From JAGNZR01 sp051652785 (GTDB lineage Bacteria > Fusobacteriota > Fusobacteriia > Fusobacteriales > Fusobacteriaceae), in assembly GCA_051652785.1 (NCBI GenBank), contig JBOFUX010000008.1, positions 1 to 8,720 on the forward strand: a stretch of 8,720 nt of DNA. The letters are read 5' to 3'. Below the pieces are notes generated by a model. It made no database searches. It had not been told where the DNA came from and was given only the letters and a program-made list of their open reading frames with translations. Numbering within the stretch: the stretch's first letter is position 1; every line of letters begins with the position of its first letter. Shown piece by piece: positions 1-4,987 of the stretch. Made by a program: the position numbers and the translations under genes.

Positions 1-1011
1 AATCGTGAATTAGTGGAAAATATATTTATGCAACATGACATAGATTATGTTGTAAACTTTGCAGCAGAATCCCACGTTGATCGTAGTATAGAAAATCCTG
101 GAATATTTTTAGAAACAAACATACTAGGAACACAAAACCTTATGGAAGTAGCAAAATCATTTTGGACTATAGGAAAAGATGAAAATGGATATCCAGTGTA
201 TAAAAAAGGAAAAAAGTTTCATCATGTTTCAACAGATGAAGTATATGGAAGTTTACCTAAGGACTGGGATACAGCAAAGGAATTGGTTTTAAGAGAAGAT
301 GTAGCAACTATTGCAACAGGAAGAACTAACTTAGAAACTTATGGGGAAGGGATGTTTGTAGAGAAAACACCTTTAGATGCCCGAAGTCCATATTCAGCTT
401 CAAAAACCTCAGCAGATTTAATGGTAATGGCCTATGGGGAAACATATAAATTTCCATTTAACATAACAAGATGTTCAAACAATTACGGAGCATATCATTT
501 TCCAGAAAAATTAATTCCTTTAATTATAAAAAATATTTTAGCAGGAAAAAAACTACCTGTTTATGGAAAAGGTGATAATGTAAGAGATTGGCTTTATGTA
601 ATGGACCACTGTAAAGGTATTGATATGGTTATATCAAAAGCACCAATTCATGAAATATACAATATAGGTGGATTTAACGAAGAACAAAATATAAATATAG
701 TTAAATTAACCATAGACACTATAGCAAAAATAATGAAAGATGAACCAAAGTACAGAGAAATATTAACGACAAATATAGAGAACATAAACTATAATTTAAT
801 AACCTACGTTCAAGACAGATTAGGTCATGATGCAAGGTATGCAATTGACCCAACAAAGATAGTAACAGAACTTGGATGGTATCCAGAAACTCCTTTTACA
901 AAGGGGATAGAACTAACAATAAGATGGTATTTAGATAACCAAGCTTGGGTAGAAGAAGTAGCTTCAGGAGATTATCAAAAATACTATAATGAAATGTATG
1001 GGAATAGGTAA
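1..1011 (+). CDS. rfbB: dTDP-glucose 4,6-dehydratase (RfbB/RmlB), 5' end outside window
   Basis: This enzyme makes dTDP-4-keto-6-deoxy-glucose from dTDP-glucose in the cytoplasm, the second step toward dTDP-rhamnose and related surface sugars. The frame is open from base 1, so the GTG at 13 is not the start. Roughly 60 N-terminal residues, including the GxxGxxG NAD-binding loop, lie off the left edge. What is present is typical of extended short-chain dehydrogenases: NFAAESHVDRSI, the catalytic STDEVYG (Thr-Asp-Glu at 232-240), YSASK (Tyr 391-393, Lys 403-405), TRCSNNYG and DRLGHDARYAID. The segment between STDEVYG and YSASK is longer than in E. coli RmlB, as in the roughly 400-residue Clostridium/Fusobacterium form. 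No rfbA, rfbC or rfbD follows; repeats and an unrelated module start within 25-80 bp, so any operon continuing rightward has been interrupted. Confidence 0.95.
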   Translation, partial: NRELVENIFMQHDIDYVVNFAAESHVDRSIENPGIFLETNILGTQNLMEVAKSFWTIGKDENGYPVYKKGKKFHHVSTDEVYGSLPKDWDTAKELVLREDVATIATGRTNLETYGEGMFVEKTPLDARSPYSASKTSADLMVMAYGETYKFPFNITRCSNNYGAYHFPEKLIPLIIKNILAGKKLPVYGKGDNVRDWLYVMDHCKGIDMVISKAPIHEIYNIGGFNEEQNINIVKLTIDTIAKIMKDEPKYREILTTNIENINYNLITYVQDRLGHDARYAIDPTKIVTELGWYPETPFTKGIELTIRWYLDNQAWVEEVASGDYQKYYNEMYGNR

Positions 1012-1031
1012 AGGAACGGGATTTTAGTTAG

Positions 1032-1062
1032 AAAATTTAGGACAATTAAACTTGAAATTTAG
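1032..1062 (+). repeat. Short dispersed repeat, copy 1
   Basis: These 31 bp, centred on GGACAATTAAACTTG, recur in the same orientation at 7362-7392 with about three mismatches. The copy sits just after the rfbB stop; the other abuts the truncated end of a yhfZ-like fragment. Placement at points where genes break off suggests an insertion-sequence end or recombination scar, but no transposase gene is present and I do not recognise the element. Confidence 0.55.
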
Positions 1063-1088
1063 CGACACTATCTATTTAGAAGATAATA

Positions 1089-1117
1089 TTGACTTTTATT
1101 AAAATTATAGCTATACT
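1089..1117 (+). promoter_or_regulatory. Promoter of the type III antitoxin RNA
   Basis: TTGACT at 1089-1094 and TATACT at 1112-1117 are separated by exactly 17 bp, a strong sigma-70 type match. Transcription would start near 1124, a few bases before the first 36-nt repeat at 1132. This is where a toxI promoter should lie. Confidence 0.75.
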
Positions 1118-1131
1118 ATATTATATTCAAT

Positions 1132-1203
1132 GGAAACCCCTTGCCATAGTAGGGACTTTTAATAGTTGGAAACCCCTTGCCATAGTAGGGACTTTTAATA
1201 GTT
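1132..1203 (+). repeat. Tandem 36-nt repeat, two identical copies, plus a degenerate third
   Basis: The unit begins GGAAACCCCTTGCCATAG and has period 36 (starts at 1132, 1168 and 1204). The first two copies are identical. The third, 1204-1239, keeps GGA, TGCCA and AGT in register but is otherwise replaced by a segment able to form its own stem, TTCTC at 1209-1213 with GAGAA at 1223-1227. Units abut directly with no spacers, unlike a CRISPR array. Confidence 0.9.
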
Positions 1204-1233
1204 GGATTTTCTCTGCCAGAGTGAGAAGGAAGA

Positions 1234-1262
1234 AGTTATGAGGTTATTCATAACTTTTTTTT
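1234..1262 (+). terminator. Terminator between antitoxin RNA and toxin gene
   Basis: AGTTATGA (1234-1241) pairs perfectly with TCATAACT (1248-1255) around a 6-nt loop, followed by eight T (1255-1262). In type III systems the terminator here makes antitoxin RNA far outnumber toxin mRNA, with toxin made by read-through. The copy at 4564-4592 keeps the stem and differs only in the loop. Confidence 0.85.
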
Positions 1263-1264
1263 AT

Positions 1265-1269
1265 AGGAG
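1265..1269 (+). promoter_or_regulatory. Ribosome-binding site deciding the toxin start
   Basis: AGGAG lies 4 nt before the ATG at 1274, immediately after the terminator T-run. The spacing is short, but it is the only Shine-Dalgarno-like site near the start, and it supports 1274 over the in-frame TTG at 1202, which lies inside the antitoxin repeats and has no such site. Confidence 0.65.
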
Positions 1270-1273
1270 ACCA

Positions 1274-2299
1274 ATGGAAATAGTAAAATTAGATGAATAT
1301 TATTTAAATTTAATAAAACAAAAGAATCCTTTCTACCCTGAGGAGGGGATTGGTGTAAAAATCTATGAAAACAACGAATTCTTTTTTGTTCCAATAACTT
1401 CACAAAAAAAAGAAATATTAAATCACGAAGCAAAAAAATTTTTAAGTCTTGAAAAAAATGGAACACTACTCATATGCGATTATATTTATATCAATCCTTT
1501 TTTAGTAAATAAACTAAAAGAAAATAAAACTATAATATCCGAAATTCAGTTGCTCCAAGAGAATAAAAATTTGATTTTAAAAAATATTAGATTTCAAATT
1601 AATTATTCAAAAAATAAACAAGATTTGATAAAAAAAGAAATCTTAAATGAATATATTAAAGAATTTGTAGAATATAATAAAAAACAGGCGATTAATTATG
1701 CAAATAATGCTATAATTTCAATGAAAAATTTAGAAAAATTAAATTTCACATTTGATGAAGTAGAAAAAATAATAAAGTATAAAGTTTTTGAAAAAATAGA
1801 TTTATATGATGTAAAAACTATTTTTAATTTAAAAGAGGCTTGGGAATTATTAGTTAAAACCTTAAAAGAGCCACTAACATTAGATTATATTATAAAAATG
1901 AATGAATTAATAGCTAGTCACCAAGCTTTAAAAGTGGGAGACATTAGAGATGGGACTAATTCAGTTGGTGGAGAATTTTTAATTCCAATACCCAATAAAG
2001 AAAAAATAGTATCATATATAGAGAGAATCTTAAAAAATAAAAGTATTAAAATAGAGCTAAAAGCTCTGTTAATATTCCATAAATTAATAATAGAGCAGTG
2101 GTTTTGGGATGGAAATAAAAGAACAGCTTTTATAATAGCAAATAAATTTTTAATAGAAAATGGAAAAGGAATTTTTTTATTAGATGAAACAAATTTTGAT
2201 AAATTTTCTTCTCTATTACACGAATGTTATAAAAATAAAGAGAATAGAGTGGTATTTTTCAAATTTATTCAAGAATATTGTATAAAAACATGGGTATAA
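1274..2299 (+). CDS. ToxN/AbiQ-like toxin fused to a Fic/Doc-like domain
   Basis: A 341-residue protein with two parts. Residues 1-135 fit the ToxN/AbiQ endoribonuclease pattern: an N-terminal LDEYYLNLI helix, IGVKIYENNEFFFVPITSQK (36-45 hold VPITSQK), then LLICDYIYINP and LILKNIRFQINYSKN. Thr42-Ser43-x-Lys45 matches the T-S-x-K active-site segment of ToxN. Residues about 160-341 are Fic-like: GDIR flap at 222-225 and the Fic helix QWFWDGNKRTAF at 275-286. The Fic catalytic His position is Gln275, and the second motif Arg is absent, as in Doc, so AMP or phosphate transfer by this domain is doubtful. The antitoxin RNA and terminator directly upstream support the toxin call. Fusion of these domains is unusual to my knowledge. 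The start at 1274 removes 24 residues that would be encoded by the antitoxin repeats. No terminator is clear after the stop. Confidence 0.75.
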   Translation: MEIVKLDEYYLNLIKQKNPFYPEEGIGVKIYENNEFFFVPITSQKKEILNHEAKKFLSLEKNGTLLICDYIYINPFLVNKLKENKTIISEIQLLQENKNLILKNIRFQINYSKNKQDLIKKEILNEYIKEFVEYNKKQAINYANNAIISMKNLEKLNFTFDEVEKIIKYKVFEKIDLYDVKTIFNLKEAWELLVKTLKEPLTLDYIIKMNELIASHQALKVGDIRDGTNSVGGEFLIPIPNKEKIVSYIERILKNKSIKIELKALLIFHKLIIEQWFWDGNKRTAFIIANKFLIENGKGIFLLDETNFDKFSSLLHECYKNKENRVVFFKFIQEYCIKTWV

Positions 2300-2393
2300 A
2301 ATAAAGAGCTTTCAAAGGAATAAATTATATTTGAAATAATAAATCAAAAAAATTACTGATAAATACTTGACACTATCTTAGTAATAAAAAAAC

Positions 2394-2422
2394 TTGTCTT
2401 TTAGTTATAAATATATTAAAAT
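2394..2422 (+). promoter_or_regulatory. Promoter of the flavocytochrome c gene
   Basis: TTGTCT at 2394-2399 and TAAAAT at 2417-2422 are 17 bp apart, giving a start near 2429 and a leader of about 26 nt. The leader ends in a strong GGAGGT (2441-2446), 8 nt before the ATG at 2455. Confidence 0.55.
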
Positions 2423-2423
2423 A

Positions 2424-2440
2424 GTGTATATTTAATACAC
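2424..2440 (+). promoter_or_regulatory. Operator-like palindrome over the start of transcription
   Basis: GTGTAT and ATACAC are perfect 6-bp inverted arms around a 5-bp AT centre, beginning 1 bp after the -10 box and ending right before the Shine-Dalgarno sequence. A dimeric repressor bound here would block transcription. The regulator is not identified. Confidence 0.4.
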
Positions 2441-2454
2441 GGAGGTCTAATTAA

Positions 2455-4098
2455 ATGAAAATAAAATTATTCCTATTCACTTTAATCACAACAATCACTT
2501 TAGCTACAAGTATAGAACCTTTTAAAGAGGGGATTTATCTAGGAAGTGCCAATGGATATAAAGGAAAAGTAAAAGTCGAAGTAAAGTTATCTAAAAATAA
2601 AATTGAAGATATAAAAGTCATTTCAAATACAGATACCCCTGTAATTTCAGAGGCACCAGTTAATATTATTCCCAAAAGAATTTTAAAAACTCAAGGTCTT
2701 GGAGTTGATATGGTTGCAGGAGCAACAAGTACAAGTAGAGCTTTAGTATCAGCTGTAAATAATGCAATAAAATCCTCTGGTTATAAAACAAATTTAAGAA
2801 GAATAAAATCTGAAAAACCTAATTTTTCAGATAATGTTATTACACATGATAATGATGTTGTTGTTATAGGAGCAGGAGGAGCAGGATTAATAGCAGCAAT
2901 AGAGGCAAAATTAAATGGAGCCAATGTCTGTGTTATCGAAAAAATGGAATTTCCTGGTGGAAATACTCTTATATCAGGTGCAGAATATGCTGCTCCAAAT
3001 AACTGGGTGCAAACTAAAGAAGGGTTAAAAGATAGTAAAGATTTATTCTATAACGATATAATAAAAGGGGGAGATAACGAAAGTAATCCTACTCTTGCTA
3101 AAATTCTTTCAGAAAATGCTTTAAGTGGTGCTGAGGTTATAACTAAATTAATTGCTAAAGCTAAAGAATTAGAAATCCCTATATATTTAGGTACTAATGC
3201 TGTGGAACTTATAGAAAAAGATAATAGAATTATTGGTGTTAAATCTTTAACGGATACAGAAACTCATAATTTCATGGCAAAAAAAAGTGTTATAATAGCA
3301 AGTGGTGGTTTCGGTTCAAATGTATCTATGAGAAAAAAATATGACTCTAGAATGGATGAAAAAATACTTTCTACAAATACTAAGGGAATTACTGGAGATG
3401 GAATCCTTATGGGAGAGAAAATAGGTGCTGCTACAACTGATATGGAATTTATTCAAACCTATCCGATTTGTGATCCAGAAAATGGTTCTCTTCTATATAC
3501 TGGTGATGTAAGACTTGCAGGAAGCGCAATATTAGTCAATAAAGAGGGGAAACGTTTTGTAGAAGAATTAGATAGAAGAGATACTATTTCATTTGCAATA
3601 ACAAAACAAACAGGTGGAGTAGGATATTTGTTTTGGGATCAAAATCAACTTGATAAAACTGGTGTAGCAGTTCATCATAAGGGAGAATATGATGCTTTAT
3701 TAAGAAGAAAAATCTTAGTTAAAGCTGACACAATTGAAGAAGCTGCAAAATATTTTGATATAAATTCTAAAGAGCTAAAAATAACAGTTGAAAAATATAA
3801 TGATTATGCAAAAGATGGAAAAGATTTAGAATTTAATAAAAGAGGTGGTCTTGTAGCTTTTACAGAAGGACCGTATTACATTTTAAAAAATACTCCAGCA
3901 ATCCACCACACTATGGGTGGACTTGTTATCGATTCTCAAACAAGAGTTTTAGATACAAAGGGTAATCCAATTCAAGGACTTTATGCTGCTGGAGAGGTTA
4001 CTGGAGACATACATGGAAAAAACCGTTTAGGAAGTAATGCCATTGCTGATATAACAGTTTTTGGAAAAATATCAGGAAAAACAGCTGCAAAAAATTAA
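2455..4098 (+). CDS. Secreted flavocytochrome c: FMN-binding domain plus FAD fumarate-reductase-like domain
   Basis: A 547-residue reductase likely passing electrons from the covalent FMN domain to an FAD domain that reduces an external 2-enoate (fumarate, urocanate or similar). Residues 1-19 form a Sec signal peptide without a lipobox. The FMN_bind domain spans about 23-107; its motif DMVAGAT (85-91) would be flavinylated on Thr91 by an ApbE-type enzyme, which is not in the window. The FAD_binding_2 domain starts at 134, with GAGGAG at 139-144 and Glu162. Fumarate-reductase-family residues seen are Arg375 in ELDRRDTIS, His485 in HHTMGGL and Arg524 in NRLGSN. The position usually His in Q-x-H-P reads Tyr336 (QTYP), which argues against plain fumarate as substrate. 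No haem-binding CxxCH is present, so electrons must come from another partner. It is monocistronic as far as seen. Confidence 0.88.
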   Translation: MKIKLFLFTLITTITLATSIEPFKEGIYLGSANGYKGKVKVEVKLSKNKIEDIKVISNTDTPVISEAPVNIIPKRILKTQGLGVDMVAGATSTSRALVSAVNNAIKSSGYKTNLRRIKSEKPNFSDNVITHDNDVVVIGAGGAGLIAAIEAKLNGANVCVIEKMEFPGGNTLISGAEYAAPNNWVQTKEGLKDSKDLFYNDIIKGGDNESNPTLAKILSENALSGAEVITKLIAKAKELEIPIYLGTNAVELIEKDNRIIGVKSLTDTETHNFMAKKSVIIASGGFGSNVSMRKKYDSRMDEKILSTNTKGITGDGILMGEKIGAATTDMEFIQTYPICDPENGSLLYTGDVRLAGSAILVNKEGKRFVEELDRRDTISFAITKQTGGVGYLFWDQNQLDKTGVAVHHKGEYDALLRRKILVKADTIEEAAKYFDINSKELKITVEKYNDYAKDGKDLEFNKRGGLVAFTEGPYYILKNTPAIHHTMGGLVIDSQTRVLDTKGNPIQGLYAAGEVTGDIHGKNRLGSNAIADITVFGKISGKTAAKN

Positions 4099-4218
4099 AA
4101 TAAAAAACAGCTAAAGTTAGTTTTAGCTTGGGCTGAATTGAGACAAGAAGAACTAAGAGCAGACTGGAAATTGGCAATGGAGAGTGAACTTCCATTTCAT
4201 ATTGAACCTTTAAAATAG
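4099..4218 (+). pseudogene. Remnant of a DUF4160 gene (C-terminal part only)
   Basis: Immediately after the flavocytochrome stop, and in its frame, 39 codons read NKKQLKLVLAWAELRQEE, then LRADWKLAMESELPFHIEPLK and stop. This matches the C-terminal end of DUF4160 proteins (AWAELhqEELxxxW). The start and N-terminal half are missing, so it cannot be expressed as such. DUF4160 is commonly encoded just before DUF2442, and the intact DUF2442 gene follows 11 bp later, with its ribosome-binding site overlapping this remnant's stop codon. A deletion or insertion next to the flavocytochrome gene probably removed the 5' half. Confidence 0.7.
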
Positions 4219-4229
4219 AGGTGATTCTT

Positions 4230-4460
4230 ATGTATATAGGCGTAAAAGATGTAAAGGCTTTGAAGGATTACAAACTTCAGCTTACATTCAAAAGTGATGA
4301 AACTAAAATATTTGATGTATCTCCGTATTTAGACAAAGGAATATTTAAGACTTTGAAAAACATAAATGTCTTCAATAGCGTTAGAGTTGCCTTTGATTCT
4401 ATTGAATGGAGTAATGGAGTTGATATAGACCCTGAAACTCTATATGAAGATAGTATATAA
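4230..4460 (+). CDS. DUF2442 domain protein
   Basis: A 76-residue protein beginning MYIGVKDVKAL, with LQLTFKSDETKIFDVSPYL, VRVAFDSIEWSNGVDIDPETL and a short tail, which is the DUF2442 pattern nearly end to end. The domain's function is not established; DUF4160-DUF2442 pairs have been suggested to behave like small toxin-antitoxin or regulatory pairs. The ATG at 4230 is preferred over the in-frame GTG at 4221 because GAGGTG (4218-4223) lies 6 nt before it and covers the GTG. Its partner upstream is reduced to a fragment, so this gene is probably an orphan and may lack its normal promoter. Confidence 0.8.
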   Translation: MYIGVKDVKALKDYKLQLTFKSDETKIFDVSPYLDKGIFKTLKNINVFNSVRVAFDSIEWSNGVDIDPETLYEDSI

Positions 4461-4484
4461 CGCTTTAATTTAACTCTTGTTAAG

Positions 4485-4592
4485 TATTATATTCAATGGA
4501 AACCCCTTACCATAGTAGGGACTTTTAATAGTTGGATTTTCTCTACCAGAGTGAGAAGGAAGAAGTTATGAGATTATTCATAACTTTTTTTT
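4485..4592 (+). ncRNA. Orphan ToxI-like antitoxin RNA, second copy
   Basis: About 118 bp (4485-4603) repeat 1119-1273 almost exactly, minus one 36-nt unit: one full unit at 4498-4533, the degenerate unit from 4534, the terminator and the AGGAGA site. The three base differences seen are all G to A: one in the full unit, one at the equivalent place in the degenerate unit and one in the terminator loop. No toxin gene follows; homology stops at the base before where the toxin ATG would be. The upstream promoter is poor (TATTAT at 4485-4490 without a good -35), so expression is uncertain. The in-frame reading of this element as protein is treated as accidental. Confidence 0.65.
4564..4592 (+). terminator. 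Terminator of the orphan antitoxin copy
   Basis: AGTTATGA (4564-4571) and TCATAACT (4578-4585) form a perfect stem around GATTAT, followed by eight T to 4592. The stem is identical to 1234-1255. Confidence 0.8.
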
Positions 4593-4603
4593 ATAGGAGA
4601 CCA

Positions 4604-4838
4604 GTTTTTTTAGTATTTGTAGCTGACTTTTATAAAACAGATGTAGCGCTAAATATGATAGGAAAGAAACAGATAATAGAAGAAAGTAATGAAGTCTTAT
4701 TAGTTGGTGCTACTGATGTGGAAATTATTAAATTTACCTAAAAAAACATTTCCAATAGCTGGTTTTGTTTTAGGTTATCCTGCAGAAAACGTTTTACAAA
4801 AACCACGTTTGCCATTAATATCTCTTAGAAATAAATAG
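4604..4838 (+). pseudogene. Broken nitroreductase (NfrA-like) gene, C-terminal fragments
   Basis: The first frame reads VFLVFVADFYKTDVALN, then a segment ending LLVGATDVEIIK, and stops at 4741. A second frame reads KLLNLPKKTFPIAGFVLG, then YPAENVLQKPRLP, ending at TAG 4836-4838. Together these match the C-terminal half of FMN-dependent NAD(P)H nitroreductases, in which about 40 residues normally separate VGATD from the xxIIKLLNLPK segment. So the 5' half is missing, an internal block is deleted and the frame shifts. The frameshift could be loss of one 8-bp unit from an ATTATTAA-type repeat near 4725 (inference). The fragment starts right where the orphan antitoxin element ends. Confidence 0.75.
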
Positions 4839-4974
4839 AGCGTTCTCTTTAAAAGAGAAACGCTCTATTTTTATCTTAATACATCTAACAAATTCTAAGT
4901 TCTAAAAATATTATTTTTTAAAAGATAAAGCATGATTAGTACTTTTCCTAATCTTTTATTACATTTAGGAAATA
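4800..4974 (+). repeat. Dispersed terminator-bearing repeat, copy 1
   Basis: About 175 bp, beginning in the last codons of the broken nitroreductase gene, recur at 7937-8105. Shared landmarks are AATATCTCTTAGAAA, the long terminator hairpin and AAAGATAAAGCATGATTA. In this copy the right end can also form a perfect 8-bp stem, TTTCCTAA (4944-4951) with TTAGGAAA (4965-4972); one pair is broken in copy 2. Confidence 0.75.
4833..4872 (+). terminator. Strong, probably bidirectional terminator
   Basis: AAATAGAGCGTT (4833-4844) pairs with AACGCTCTATTT (4859-4870); CTCTT/AAGAG extends the stem past one bulged A. A run of T follows on the plus strand, and a T-rich run (CTCTATTTATTT) is found on the minus strand. 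It lies between the nitroreductase remnant and the convergent minus-strand operon and could serve both. Confidence 0.85.
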
Positions 4975-4987
4975 GTATTCAGCTAAT

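Larger units (their letters stand above)
1124..1262 (+). ncRNA. ToxI-like antitoxin RNA (type III toxin-antitoxin)
   Basis: In type III systems a short RNA of tandem repeats folds into pseudoknots that bind and inhibit an endoribonuclease toxin, which itself cuts the precursor into repeat units. Here a promoter is followed by two identical 36-nt units (1132-1167 and 1168-1203), a third diverged unit (1204-1239) and a rho-independent terminator. The toxin start codon is 12 bp past the T-run. Order, repeat length and spacing match toxIN/abiQ loci (36-nt and about 35-nt repeats in known members). The invariant core of all three units is TGCCA-N-AGT. The 5' end is inferred from the promoter. The RNA identity rests on architecture, not on homology I could test. 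Confidence 0.78.

Noticed and set aside
1132..1240. CRISPR array
   Set aside because: The 36-nt units abut with no spacers, number only two plus a degenerate one, and no cas genes are present.
1202..1273. N-terminal extension of the toxin-Fic gene from a TTG start (residues MDFLCQSEKEEVM...)
   Set aside because: These codons lie in the antitoxin repeat and terminator, have no ribosome-binding site, and the same reading appears in the toxin-less copy at 4532. The ATG at 1274 after AGGAG is the better start.
1248..1466. Minus-strand 72-codon frame
   Set aside because: It is a shadow of the toxin gene with no start signal and no family resemblance.
2367..2372. TTGACA as a second -35 box for the flavocytochrome gene
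   Set aside because: No -10-like hexamer lies 16-18 bp downstream; the TTGTCT-17-TAAAAT pair fits better.
4109..4128. Hairpin AGCTAAA/TTTAGCT as terminator of the flavocytochrome gene
   Set aside because: No T-run follows on the plus strand, and the sequence is part of the DUF4160 coding remnant, so the pairing is probably incidental.
3998..4195. Minus-strand 65-codon frame
   Set aside because: It is opposite the flavocytochrome 3' end and the DUF4160 remnant, both of which have recognisable protein patterns.
4532..4741. A 69-codon frame as a gene
   Set aside because: It joins the antitoxin element to a nitroreductase fragment by chance; both parts are explained separately.
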